Of a stretch of 64,000 bases of DNA, positions 51,642 to 64,000 are shown one piece after another. The position numbers and the translations under genes are program-made. Under the pieces are notes generated by a model. That model saw only the letters and a program-made list of their open reading frames with translations, was not told where the DNA came from and did not search any database. Origin of the DNA: Odiellus spinosus (lineage: Eukaryota > Arthropoda > Arachnida > Opiliones > Phalangiidae). Every line of letters begins with the position of its first letter. Position 1 is the first letter of the stretch. Location of the stretch: assembly GCA_963920705.1 (NCBI GenBank), contig CAWUCO010000227.1, forward strand, positions 62,001-126,000, given 5' to 3'.

Positions 51642-54230
51642 ATAAAAATAATATAATTATTTAACATTTTTTGACTACCAATTTTTGAAAAAAATCATAC
51701 AATTTCTCGATAAATATCTGGGCTTTTCGTTTTTCTAAAAACTGATTTTATTCTTCGATATAGCGAAATGATTACATTTAAATACCTGAATTGAGTAGCT
51801 TTTGATTTTAACAATTCCAACTCCAAACTTCTTCATCATTTAATGTCAGATTTTTTTAAAATAGGGTTTATCTAGATTTTTGTATAGGATTGATATAATT
51901 TCGAAAAGTATTGTAACTGTTTAGTTTTAACTCCCAAGATTAATTCCCTTTTTTGGGAAGCCTAACAAATCGATTTCTAGATTTAGATGACTTAACACCA
52001 AAGCCCATTCATCTTCGGAAATCGGAAATAATTTATCAGATTAATAGTTGCAGGACAATTCCCGTATTTATTTTGTTAAAACGAGTTTACTTAAGATTTT
52101 TTTATTCAAAAGCTCTTTAACTAATATAAACTTGCAATTAAAATAGCCTCACCCTTCTTGGTTCCGTAGTCGACTTAGCTCTGAGTGAACCAATCGTAAT
52201 TTTTATGACGACTTTGGTTAAAAGATTTGAGGGTCGCCATTTTTCTATCTAATAGAATGCTTAGCATAAGTAGTATTAACATAAGAACCATGAATACAAT
52301 TATAAATTTATCGATCGAGTAAGTTTAATTAAGTTTTCCGAATGAAGACCTTCATCGATACGTATTTGAAAACGATAAAAGTCCAAAGCGTCGAACTCTT
52401 TGAATTTGAATCATTGATTTAAATTATTGTGGAAGAAATAGCTTGACGGAAGGTTCTGCGAGCGAGGAAAAGAAGGTAAGAAATTAAAAAGCCATTTAAT
52501 AGGACTAATACTAATAAATGAGTTTATAGAGAAAAGAAATAGCAAAGGAAAGTAAAGAAATGCAATGTTTACAAACAAAATACAAATAATTTTATATTCG
52601 AACAATTCCCGCTTCGTTTCATCTCTACCATAAGTTTATAACTTATCTTCTATAACTATGACCCTTCTATTGTTTTCATGGATTTTTCTTAATGAGACCT
52701 TGTCGTAAGATCGTTCACATAATATGGACCGCCAAATCGTGCGAAAACCCAGCCAAAAATAATTATTCTTCGTGTTGATTTTTATTGGCTACTTTGAGGT
52801 GACGTATGGTCTTTACGTTTTTCAGGCCAGGCAATAGAATCATTTTGCATATTAATGAGGGTCTCAGCCACTTCCCAGAGTGATCTACTTTTTTAGAAAT
52901 TTGATAGTAAATGTAATGGCGGTTTCCCGATAGCTTCTCTCGTCTCGAGTTCAGCATAATTAAATTTGAAAATATTAAAACGTGAATAACAAGCGATCAC
53001 GATCATAAATATGCACGTGATAATTATTACGCGTTAGTTCCCAAGAGACGTCTTAAACCAAAAAAGTTTCATCTTATACGGTCTTCAGCGACTGTTCAAT
53101 TTCGCAAAGGCTTAAAAAGATAGATTTAGCTCGCCAATCAAGGAAAATTAGGATAGATCTAGTGATTTCCAGGTATATTTAAGTATAACTTTATAATGGT
53201 TATAAAATTAAAATTTTGAATAAATAATAGTAAAACATGAAGAATTAAAGTGCTCAAATCCAAAAAAATCGTAGACTAAAACCATCAAACTTTCAATATT
53301 CATCGGCTAAGCGGAGATTTATCTAGAGGCTCTAGCCGCTCTAGAACCTCTCCCCGGAGCGGTACTTTAGTCATTAGTTGGCGGCCGCCAAACAAAATAA
53401 AATTTCAAACTAACTAGGGATAGACCATGCCTTTTTCTTCTTCCTCGCCTAGAGCAAAAACTACTAAACCGATTTGCCTGAAATTTTGTATATAAGATCA
53501 TTTTGGGCTTCCATTGTGGCATTCCAAAGGAGAAATTTCCATAACAAAGAGCTCTCGAGTTATTCACCAAAAAAGTAGAAATGGATTATCTTAAGGGGTG
53601 GCATTTAAAGGGCGAATGAAATACAACAAGTTATTAATTGGCGAACATACCCCAATTTAGAGATCGGGGTTTGGACAAGATAATCCACAATTATCAGTTA
53701 ATCAGTTAATCATAAAAAAATAATCGGAAAATTATTCGCGATTACATTGGATTTAGCAGTGACTTTTTTCGAAAATTTTCAAATTATAAATAAAGATAAA
53801 ATAATCAGAAATTTCTTGTCCAAGCCCCGATCTCTACCCCAATTGACGAATTCGATATTTTCCATACTCTTAAACTTCCAGGGGCTACGGCCTTTGGGTT
53901 ACAATTATATTGGCTTAGAAATAACGGGCGGGAAAAAATAAGTAAGTTTTTTTTTCAGATTTTTTAATCTCGGGTAACGTAAAAGATTGTTTGAGGAGAG
54001 GGTGATTCAAAAAGCAAGCTATATCGAAAGAAAAAGATCCTTTCGTCGTTAGTTTCAAATATTAGCTTTTTCGTTTGAAAGATATTTTGAACGGATTTTT
54101 TCTTGAGGAATCGTTTGTTACACAAATGATTCTGAAAAGAAATATTCGTGGTACTGGAACTAGAAAACTTCCCATGAGAGACTGAGGGCATAGCGTACAA
54201 GGGAGGTGTAATCTCTCGTGCATTTCCCGT
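51642..54230. other. Repeat-derived sequence, no gene recognised
   Basis: 52428-52622 and 53990-54165 are inverted copies of repeats at 30455-30613 and 42565-42690. The rest shows no gene. Confidence 0.5.
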
Positions 54231-54238
54231 GTATACCG

Positions 54239-57200
54239 CAGGGGCGCCGATCCTGTGGGGGCTGTGGGTGCCCGGGCCCCCCCTGGGAAGATTCTGGGGG
54301 GGGCAGAGCCCCCCCAGAATATTTCCAGAGCCCCCTTTGGAATCTGGCATATCTTATGGGGGTCGTGGGCTCAAGGTCCCACAAAAAACTGTGTGAGAAT
54401 TGAGAAAAGCCAGTAAGCCTAAATGACGTATTATTATCAAACATTGAGTTAATGTTCTATCAAATTGAATCAATTTTCCCGACAAAATTCCACCCGAAAA
54501 TTGCTATTACCGCTGTCTTGAACCCGACATCAACCTTTTAACCATAGAGCCATCTCTTGCCTCTTTCTGCAGTTATTTTTATATATTTTTAAGTTTGCAA
54601 TCAGCATTTTTTTGGCGTCCCGCGTTACCCAGTCCCAAGGTAGCCCTGCAGTTCGCCCGCGCGGCGCGCCATTCTCTACGAGTCTACGTAGATCCTCTCC
54701 ATTATCCTTGCGTAGGATAGGCGAGCTCGGCGGCCACTTATTCTCGCCTAGTTCTCTCTCATCGTCTTAGGCTCTCCTATCTCGTCGCCATTCTCTTTCG
54801 TGACTGTTGGAATTTTCGTTGCCAAGGCCCGAAACCTAATTTTAGTGAAGTACTAAAGTTTAATGCAGTAAGTTAAAAAATATTAAATCTCATCAAACCT
54901 TTATTATTTAGCCCCAACGTTAGAAACTCAGAATATAATATAAATAATATTTTAACTGTTTCGCAGGAGCCTCTACTGTTCGTCAATCGACATTGACTAC
55001 ATAATAGTATATTAGTAATCATTAGTCAATAATCAATGGATAAGTATGTAAAAAAATGGAAGGAAACGGCGGAACCTAATCCTGTAGAACCTGCTCCACA
55101 AGCTGGCAAACTGTATGAACCTGAAGAATTTGAGAAAATAAGTTCTACAAGTTCGATTCCAAAGGTAAAGGACGACGATAGTCATAGTGATTGTGATTCA
55201 TCCAATTCAAGTGCAACCAAATTTGAGGAATCAAGCTATAAGGGAGGAAAAAATACCCACAAAGGATTGAAAAATTTCCAAAGGAAATATCAACCACAAT
55301 GGAATAATTCCTTTCCATGGCTTTTATACAAGAAAGACAAGGTTTTTTGCAAACTTTGTCAAACTGCTGTAAGAGAGAAAACCGTTGTAGGTAGTGTGTC
55401 TTCTTTAGAGAAGGGAACTTTATCTGCCTTTGTTGATGAAGGATTTTCAAATTGGAAGAAAGCTATAGAAAGGTTTAAGAAACACGAAAAAAGCAGTTTC
55501 CATCAAGCTGCTACAAATGCTACCTTGTACTCTAAGAAAAATGTCAACGTTTCCTCTTCACTATCAGCTGCAAAGCTTAAAGAAATGAAACAATCTCGCC
55601 AAGCCTTAATGAAAATCTTTTCATCAATCCTCTTTTTGGCGAAGCAGGGTTTAGCCCTACGAGGACATATAGACCAAAGCTCGAACCTTCACCAGCTGCT
55701 TCTATTACGCTCTGAAGATGTGCCAGAACTTAAAGTTTGGCTAGAACGGAAAACCAAGTGGATATCACATGATACGGTAAATGAGATACTGTCTTTACTC
55801 GGGAAATCTACTATAAGACAAATAATAGATCTTATTAAAGTACACAAATATTTCAGTATAATAGTCGATGAAACCACTGATTTATCAGTAAAGGAGCAAG
55901 TGGCTTTTTGTTTCAGAATTGTTGATGAGAATTTTGATATTCACGAGTACTTTGTAGGCTTTTACGACACACCTTCAACATCTGCTGAAACTCTATTTTC
56001 TAAACTAAACGACGTTTTGATACGTTGTGGACTAGATATTTCAAACTGCCGCGGCCAGTGCTATGATGGCGCTAGTAACGTCAGTGGTCATTTATCGGGT
56101 CTTCGAGCCCGGGTTTTGGAAGTCGAAAAAAGGGCGCTTTATGTACACTGTAGTGCGCACAGTTTGAATCTTGTGGTACAAGATGCTCTTGAAAAAATAC
56201 CAGCCGTTCGAAATTTTATTGGTATTGCCAAAGATCTTATAACTTTTGTCAAAGCATCGGCTAAAAGAGTGTCCGTATTCAAAAATCTTCAGGCAGACGA
56301 AGAAATTCTTCACCCTAGCACTGAAAGAAATTTGAGCTCTTTTTGCCAAACTAGATGGTGCGTTCGAGTCAATTCCTTGAAACGTCTATTAGAAAATTAT
56401 TCGGTACTGATTCAATTTCTTGAAACCACATCCAAAACTGAGACTAGTGAGGCTGGTTTTAAAGCTTCTGGTTTTTTGAAAGCCTTGAAGAAATTTAACT
56501 TTTTGTTTTATTTGAAAACGATAATATCAGTCTTTGATCGTGTGGAAGTTTTAAATGCTGAATTGCAAAAGGTCAACCTAAACTACAAAGAAGCTCGATT
56601 GAAAATTGAGTATATACAGAGAATTCTGAAACAAAAAAGACAGGATGGATTTGATGAGTTATGGACTTCAATTTGCACATCTGCCAATAGCCACGAAATC
56701 ACGTAAAATATTTTATTAGTGCATTATTAAAAGTTTTAAAACCATTATACCACAGCCGTCATTAAATAACTAGTCTATTTATCCTTAACAGAATTCCGCA
56801 AAATGCAGGAGGTGCTTCCGCTGGTTCCCGCCAAAGGAAATTACCAAAACGATTCGACAGTGGAAGTGCAGCCACAACATTTAGCACTCCAAAGGAAGCC
56901 TACAGGGAAGAATTCTTTGAAGTCTTGGACCGTACCATTACAAGTTTGGAAGATAGATTTCATCCAGAGGTTTTAGACCATCTGGAAGGGATTGAGAAAT
57001 TTATCATTGGAAATAAAACAGTTCCTGTAGAGACTATAACGGAGTTCTATGGAACGGACTTCGACAAAAACCGACTGTTGTTACACAGAGACATGCTTCT
57101 AGATGCTGCTGCTTCGGAAAAAAAGAGCCTTTGTAATGTAGCTAATGTCATTTCGTTTTTACGTGAGCGCGAATCGCTAAAGACCATGCTACCAGAACTT

Positions 57201-57941
57201 ACCAAGCTTTTAAGAATTTTGCTAACGTTACCGGTAAGCTCTGCTACTGCAGAAAGATCTTTTAGCGCTTTAAAAAGACTTAAAACCTATTTACGAAACA
57301 CTGTGGGCCAACAGAGGTTAAACGACTTAGCTATACTACACATTTATAAAAGTTTGGCTGACAACCTTGACCTGGATATTCTCGTAAATAATTTTATCGA
57401 TGAAAGCTCTATTAGGAAAAATACTTTCTATAAAACAAAAATTTAAAGTATCAAGATTTTTGTAAAAATTTGTATTTCTTGCTCTTTTAATGTTTTTGTT
57501 AATAAACTGATTAAACTCATTTTCAAATAAAATTCAAAGATATTCAAGATATTTGAATAATACTTAAGTATGTCCTTTGTTTTATAATAGTTGGTATTAT
57601 AAAACTTCATTTTGTCCCAACCTTGGAAAAAGGCAACATCTTAAATAGAAAGTACAGGTTCTATTTAACGGCTCTTTTTTATGGTTCCAGGGTTATTTAC
57701 AATACCAATTAATCACCGGAATTAGGGATTTAGTATTATTGGCACCTTTTGAGAGAAGCATCATACCAGGCGTCAATTATAGTATACAAATATACACCTA
57801 TAGTAGTGGCCCACAAAATGTAGTAGTCAAGAAATTCTGCAAGTATAAGGGTGAGGAGGGGAGGGGGTGGAATTTTTTTAAAAAAGAAAATCTCGGGCCC
57901 AGCCCCCCCCCCCCCGGGAAAAAAAACGATCGGCGCCCCTG
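54239..57941 (+). mobile_element. Complete hAT transposon (3703 bp), 8-bp target duplication GTATACCG
   Basis: Ends are inverted CAGGGGCGCCGATC, flanked by GTATACCG at 54231-54238 and 57942-57949. It contains one spliced transposase gene. Long G/C runs (54285-54320, 57901-57915) lie just inside the ends. Confidence 0.95.
55036..57446 (+). CDS. hAT transposase, KIAA1586/ZMYM type, two exons (773 aa)
   Basis: Exon 1 (55036-56702) ends at donor CAC/GTAAAA. Exon 2 (56792-57446) starts after acceptor CCTTAACAG. The joined 2322 nt are in frame. A TTF-type zinc module is at about 88-155 (FCKLCQ ... FKKHEKSSFH). The catalytic core has IIVDETTDLS (about 275-285) and CYDGASNVSGHLSG (about 338-352), then AHSLNLVVQD. 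The C-terminal dimerisation block is LPVSSATAERSFSALKRL. No frame damage, so probably functional. Different subfamily from the hAT at 35398. Confidence 0.9.
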
Positions 57942-58003
57942 GTATACCGGAGAACACTTTTGCTTCGAGAGAACTCAGCGTGGTATATATTAGACGAAAC
58001 AAT

Positions 58004-59488
58004 TGTAACCAAATTAGCGTGGTATAGAGCGCACGAAACCATTCCAACTAAACTAGGTTAAATGTTTATGAAAAACATATATTTGGTGCTAAATTTTGAC
58101 CGACAGCGTTGCGTCCCCTTATTATAAATGGAAATTTGAAATATCAAAGGACAGAACGAGATTATCCCTCTGGGATCCGAAACCGATCGAAACGTAATCC
58201 ACCAGGAAGCTGATGAAAAACACACGATGAGCCCCCAGATGACCCTTATCGAGAATCATATGAGAAGAACGTAATTAATCCAAGAGGAAATCCGAGAAAC
58301 CGACTGAGAAGCGTAGTCCGTTGTCAACGAAATCTGAGGAAAAGAGCCCCACATTTCTAATTCATCCAAGAGGAAATCTGAGAAGCCGACTGAGAAGTGT
58401 AGTCCGTTGTCAACGAAATCTGAGGATAAGACTGTATTATAATCGCCGTTTGAACCTGTTGTGATGAGTATATTTTGATTTTGCCCCCTCCCCTCGTGTT
58501 TAAGCCAGATTGAATGTCGGGTTATTGTTGAGTAAAGTAGAAAATCCGAGAGTAAGAAAATAACGTACCCTTAACCCTTTAGAAAAGGTCTAGACAGTTA
58601 AAAGTATTGAAATTCACAGAGAAAGTGAAGGTATTTCCCGACAGAATCCCCCCCCCCCTTTTCTTTTTTTTGTCGAGTAAAGATAAGGTCCGAAAGAGAA
58701 AGTTGGTCATTCTAAACTCTAACCTCCTAAGAGAAAGTTAAGAATTATATTCAATATCTATATATATCTGTTCCCCTCCGGGACATAGTTTTTTTTTGGT
58801 TCGCGTGATCTTAACCATGGCCGCACGATTTCCAGAGGATGAGGAATGTAAGCTTGACCAATTTGATAACTAATAACTTTCAACTGCCCCTCTATATCTA
58901 AAAGATCCAAGGTGTTTGTAGAGAATATTTTTAAAGGGATAAAATTAAAGTTAACTGAGAAAAACCATTAATTCCATGTCATTCTTATTGAAAAGAACTT
59001 GTCGCGTCTTCCGCGCATTTATAGAATCCCCTCGATTAAAATTAGAATTAACGTTTGAACTAATTAACGAAGAAATAAAGAGAAAAACCATAGTTAGAAA
59101 AAGAGATCGAAAAACCTCTTCCCCCTCATAAAGGGATAGTTCCGTACCCTCTGTACGAATAGCCTTAGTTGTGTTTAAACATTTATTTCCCAGAGTGTAT
59201 ATTATTATTATTTGTGCATTAGTAGTTGATTTAATAAAGAAATGTTGAGTTACCAAGTGATACGAGTTTCCATTACTGAATGCTGATCAAGTCCAATTTT
59301 CCTCTTCTCCCCGTTAATTAAAAACTATCTATCAAATTTACCCGCCCCCAACAAACTTTTTTCTATAACCCTCTTCGGGAAGGATTGTTTCTCTCGATCG
59401 CTCGAAATCTCGTCACGATAAAAAATCAGAGACGAGAGACCCCGTTAGAGAGAGATACCCCCACCGAATAAAAAGAGGATCGGTTACA
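58004..59488 (+). repeat. 5' LTR of a Ty3/gypsy retrotransposon (probable limits)
   Basis: Begins TGTAACC and ends GGTTACA, a perfect 7-bp inverted terminus. It contains TATATAT (about 58760) and AATAAA (59232-59237) in the right order. Five bases later a TGGCGAGC word (59493) could be the primer-binding site. The 3' LTR lies outside the window, so limits are inferred. A ~85-bp segment is duplicated inside (about 58281-58440). Confidence 0.6.
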
Positions 59489-59573
59489 TAAATGGCGAGC
59501 TTTTGCCAGGATTCGGTTATAAAGGGACTGTATCATTTGTGAGATTGGCGTTTTTTTTAATCTTCTGCTTTGC

Positions 59574-61620
59574 ATGTTGAATTTTAAAATTATTGTATTA
59601 TTTGCTGCGTTATACGCTACCCTAACGATAAAGAAACCAGAGTACGTTGCCAAGATAAAGGAGACCTTTAAAATAAGAACCCACATAATAGAGAACATCA
59701 TGGAAGTAGACTTGGAATGGCTTGTTACAAACCCTCAGGGTAGGATCGCTATATTAAGCTGTGGGGGAACGATATTAATGATGATAGGCTTATTGATATG
59801 CTGGATAACTACCGAATATTGGTTTTGGAACCCCATTCGAAGAATAGCTGGGTTTGGCCAATACATGTATTCGATAATTCCAAAAAGGGAAAAAGAAGTT
59901 AGACTTACACAACAAGAACAAATCGTCATGTTAGCTGCAGTTCTAAGAGAATCGCTAGGACCCCTCATATCGAATAATCAAAGAGAACTAAATATCAGGC
60001 CCGCCACTACCGAAAGAAATTCCCTCCCTTTAGAAATAAATGGAGAAGCAAACGAACTTAATTCGGATCAGGATAGCATTCCGAGTAGGAGCTTAAGGGA
60101 AAGAGAAGTTTTAGAACGAAACCCTCAGAGGTTACGAGAAAGATGGTTAGACCCTACGAATCACCCCACTCTCCCTATGAAAAATCAAGTGAGGCCGAAA
60201 ACCACCGTAGAAATAAATAAAGAGGCAAACGAACTTAATTCGGATCAGGATAGCATTCCGATTTGGAGATTGAATCCCGGGGAAGAAGGGGAAAGAGAAG
60301 TGTTAGAACGAAACCCTCATAGGATACGAGAAGAATGGTTAAAACCGATGGAAAACCCCACCCTCCCTATGAGAACCCAAGTGATGCCGAATACCACCAC
60401 TAGAAATAATGAGGAAGAACCCAATAAAGGGAAGGAGAATAGATTCACCACGGAAGAGATAGTAGATCAAAGACTAACCCCTCTAAAGGAATCGTTAGAC
60501 CTAATTTTAAAGAATCAATTTAAACCCAGGGATACATCCACCCCTTATGAACATCCCCACGTCCGGTTTGAACCCGAAAGTAGCGAGACTAATTCCGGAA
60601 ACACTAACCGTAACCAGGAAGAAATAGATACCTTAAGAAATGAAATTAAACAAATCAATGAGATAATAGGGAAAAAGTTGGAAAATACGATGAGGGATTT
60701 CGGACAAGGCTTAGAGGAAAAGTTCGAAGAGTTGGGAATTAGGCTAGCTTCTGAGAAAATTCTCCAAAGTACTACCCCGCACAGAGAAACGGAGATTCAA
60801 GGGAGGAATTTGATGGAAACCTATCCCAATATGACCCCTAAACAGATATTTACCGAAGACGGGGAAAACACCAACACGGCAATATCAAAAACCACCCCCA
60901 GTTTACCTCAGAGAGATGAAGGAGCCCAGCCTCGCCATACGGAAATGAATAGCTCACCCCCTCTTTCCCCGTGTAGAGAACGACGATCAGAGAAAAAGCC
61001 CAACGCCATTAAACCGATGCAAGTTCCCCCCTTTAGATATAGCGGCAACGAACGAGAGAACCCGTTAGAATTCTTAGAGAATCTAGAAGCGTACGCGCGA
61101 GCGGGAGAGGGAGATACCTCAGACCTTCTACGGTTGATGTATTTTATGCTAGAGGGGAAAGCTAAAGATTGGTTTAAGGAAAATAGTGATAATTATGATA
61201 ACTGGGATTCATTTTTGATCGGATTTAAATCAACCTTTCTGAATGAAGATTATGCCCGCCGGATATGGGGTACCCTACAGAACCGCAGACAAGTTAGAAA
61301 CGAGACTCCCACAGAGTATGTCGAAGATATGATTAAGTTATATAAACAATACCCTCAAAACCCCCCGAGACGGCCAAGCTCCTACAAATAACATTTGGAC
61401 TACTCCCGGAAATTCAAGCTCTTTTGAATTTGGGAAGCTGTCAGACAGTGGGAGAATTACTGCAACTAGTAAAGAGGTTAACCCCCGTAATGGAAGTGGT
61501 GCAATCCTCTAGTAACAAGAGCGGAAACCCCCTAATCATAATATCAATAGAAATAATAATTACCGACCTAATCCCAGTCGCGTTAAATGTAGCGGGTGTA
61601 ATGAAGAGGGGCACAACTAA
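59574..61620 (+). pseudogene. gag: Ty3/gypsy gag, frame-broken
   Basis: The 605-codon first frame (59574-61391) starts with two hydrophobic stretches (about 4-20 and 62-85, SCGGTILMMIGLLICW), which is unusual for gag. A tandem duplication of about 60 residues follows (EANELNSDQDSIP twice), then a coiled coil. The capsid core (retrotrans_gag) at about 480-590 has PLEFLENLEAYARAG and AKDWFKENS. The frame shifts near the C6 run 61361-61366 (capsid continues as LLPEIQALLNLGS) and again before 61590. The first zinc knuckle CSGCNEEGHN is cut by TAA 61618-61620. Forms the retrotransposon particle. Confidence 0.8.
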
Positions 61621-64000
61621 CATAATTGTCCATATTCAGCCTCCCAGAGAAGCCCACCCTTAGGAACGCCATCCGCCCCACCTTTTAATAGACCAGGTTG
61701 TTTCGGATGCGGGGCAAACGATCATTATTATAGAGAATGCCCTGTAAGAGCTGGCATCCCCCCTCAGTTCACCCAAAATACCCAACCCAAGAGAGTAGTC
61801 GTATTGGAAACCCCCCAGAATACGATATCTATGGTACAGGGATTTGTTAAGGGGACGGCGAGTGTCGTGATTCAATTTTCACACGCCAGGATCGCCGCCA
61901 TGATCGATACCGGAGCATGTCGTTCGTTCATGACACGTGAATTAGCCGAAGAAGCTTACCCCGGTTATAGATTAGATGACTTACCCCTCAATTCTTTTTC
62001 TTCCGCAACGGAAATAAATGGATTGATTGGAAGAGGCCCCTTATTGCTCCCCATACAGTTTCAAGATTCCCTCGGTCCTAGCATGAACTACCCTTTTTTT
62101 ATCGTAGAAAAATGCGGCACTTTTCCGGTAATACTGGGAATTGATTGGTTGATGGCCATGGGAGCGAAATTGGAGTTTGATGAAATGACCGTAACATTAA
62201 AGATCACGGTAACCCGTAAATGCCTCGCTATGATGGTAGATTCCACCACGAAAACCCCTCTTCCGGATAGGAAAATACAAAATAACATAGAATTACCCCA
62301 AAATCTAGAACATTTAGAGCCCCACCAGAGGGAGGATCTGTTAGAATTGTTCAACGATTTTCCAAAAGTATTAAGTAATAAGCCAGGACGCACGCACGTG
62401 ACCCACCACGTCATTGATACTGGAGATAGTCCCCCTGTTGCGGTACCCCCCTATAGGGTTTCCCCCGCTAAACAAGATATTATTGAAAGTCACGTTATAG
62501 ACATGTTAGAAACGGGAATAATTCGGCCGTCTAGGGGAGCATGGGCGAGCCCTGTAGTGTTAGTCCCGAAGAAAACCGGAGATACTAGGTTTTGTGTGGA
62601 TTACAGGAAGTTGAATGCGGTGACGGTTAAGAATGCCTACCCCTACCCCGATATTGATGAGGTTTTGGATTCAATAGGTGCCCCCGAATATATTTCATCC
62701 CTCGATCTTTTATCCGGGTTTTGGCAATTACCCATGGAGGAAAATAGTGTTTCCAAAACAGCTTTTATCACTCACTCCGGAAAATACGAGTTTCTGGTCA
62801 TGCCATTTGGGTTGGTAAATGCACCGGCGTCATTTGCTTATTTGATGGATTCTGTTTTGCCCCCCGCTCAAAGAAAACAATTCAACACTAGCGTATATAG
62901 AGATGACATAACCACGGCCTCCCCCTCTTGGGCTAGACAATTGATAGATCTACGTTACGTACTAACCCGATTACAGTCGGCTGGGTTAACGTTACGTCTA
63001 GATAAGTGTTCATTTGCCCAGATCGAAGTAAACCTGTTGGGGCATATTATAGGAAGAGCAGGAATTAGCCCTGACCCCGCAAAAACCGAAACCCTTCTTA
63101 ATTATCCTGCCCCCCGAAATACAGACGAATTAGCGGGATTTCTGGGATTAGCAGGCTGGTTCAGAAGATTCGTCCCCGGATTTGCAGAAATAGCCAAACC
63201 CCTCAATACTCTGAGAAAGAAAGATATCCCCTGGATATGGGAAACCCCTCAGGAAGACGCATTTAATAAATTGAAAGAATGTTTAGTGAATCCCCCTATT
63301 TTAGCCGCCCCCTCAGTCAAGGGTGAATTTCATATTCACACTGACGCTAGTGGAGTAGGCTACGGAGCAGTGTTAATTCAAACTCAGGAAGGAAAACCCC
63401 GTGCTATCGCCTATGCTAGTAAAACCTTAAACCCCCACGAAAAGAACTATTCGGTAACGGAATTAGAATGTGGAGCCGTATGTTGGGCTATTAAGAAATT
63501 TACTCATTATATAGAAGGATCAAAATTCACAGTCGTAACCGATCACGCTGCCCTACAATGGCTAATATCTCTGAAGGATCCCCACGGAAGACTAGCTAGA
63601 TGGGATTTATCCCTCCAGGGACACGATTTTACAATAATTTACCGACCCGGTAGAATTAATAAATTAGCCGATCCTCTATCTAGACTCCCCCCTCTAGAGG
63701 AGAAGAGAAACGAAATCCTGAAAACCTCTATCGAAGAAGTTGTCGCGCCCGAGGCTAGCTCATCCGGGTCCCTCTTAAGAATTGAAGGAGCGGAAAAAGA
63801 AAGCCCAACCATCCCCGTGATTTGGTTTCCCGCAGACCCGCCTGGATTATTCCCTCGTCCGCTGATAGCTCTACCCGAAGATAGCTGGGGAAACTTGTTA
63901 GCTATCCAAACCGATCCTCTCCCCCCCGAGGTAATAGTTCGTATTTTGGATAGAACAGAATGGGAAAAAGCTCAAAGGGAATCTCCCGAACTTGAAAATA
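61621..64000 (+). CDS. pol: Ty3/gypsy pol: zinc knuckle, protease, reverse transcriptase, RNase H (partial)
   Basis: Open frame from 61621 to the window end. A zinc knuckle (CFGCGANDHYYREC) comes first. Aspartic protease has AAMIDTGACRSF and later ILGIDWL. RT blocks are GIIRPSRGAWASPVVLV, FCVDYRKLN, SLDLLSGFWQ and FGLVNAPASF, then YRDD at 62896-62907 in place of the usual Y-(L/I/V)-DD. The RT thumb is FLGLAGWFRRF. RNase H has HTDASGVGYG, ELECGAV and VTDHAALQWL. Integrase would follow outside the window. The frame is clean over about 790 codons apart from the broken gag junction. Domain order is Ty3/gypsy. Confidence 0.92.

Noticed and set aside
62088..62414. Minus-strand 108-codon ORF inside pol
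   Set aside because: Opposite-strand shadow of the protease/RT junction.

Overview
The window looks like a repeat-rich, AT-rich animal genome, most likely an arthropod and probably an insect. The evidence is eukaryotic splice sites, TATA/initiator-type promoters, and the transposon mix: a Polinton/Maverick, two hAT elements, an EnSpm-like element, Ty3/gypsy and BEL/Pao pieces, and MITEs. I recognise no conserved host gene. I cannot name the species or order.

Layout: 1-4753, minus strand, is a decayed EnSpm/CACTA-like gene set (C2H2 fingers, tnp2-type transposase, SAM plus SAMD3-like accessory protein). 4754-11048 is mostly repeats plus one small two-exon gene (7778-8103, minus). 11055-29027 is a complete 17,973-bp Polinton/adintovirus-like element with terminal inverted repeats starting AGTAGTAAAG and a perfect 6-bp target duplication (GATATA). 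It has a left accessory block (11.2-14.9 kb). A rightward block (15.6-23.5 kb) holds protein-primed DNA polymerase B, a BIR-domain protein, the packaging ATPase and late small proteins. A leftward block (28.8-23.5 kb) holds minor capsid, pVI-like, major capsid, PC4-like proteins, integrase and adenain-like protease. Several core genes carry single frameshifts in homopolymer runs, and two carry single in-frame TAA codons.

29-43 kb: a ~660-bp inverted repeat (29685-30347 / 41797-42455) encloses MITEs, a BEL/Pao fragment, a GC-rich gene of the same family as a Polinton accessory gene (33971-34513), an intact hAT element (35183-38854, 8-bp target duplication), and a dead copy of the 7.8-kb small gene (40937-41263). 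43-54 kb holds two more genes of a small Cys-rich (zinc-binding) family, tandem and dispersed repeats, and an orphan Thr/Ala-rich ORF. 54239-57941 is a second intact hAT element with a spliced transposase. 58004-64000 is the 5' part of a Ty3/gypsy retrotransposon: LTR, broken gag, then protease, RT and RNase H running off the end.

The most interesting material is not the Polinton core. It is a set of small, TATA-driven, spliced accessory-type genes (Cys-rich zinc family, KEL family, MSK family). Two of these families occur both inside the Polinton and outside it, and one Polinton locus has two tandem zinc-binding last exons that both splice in frame to one acidic N-terminal half.
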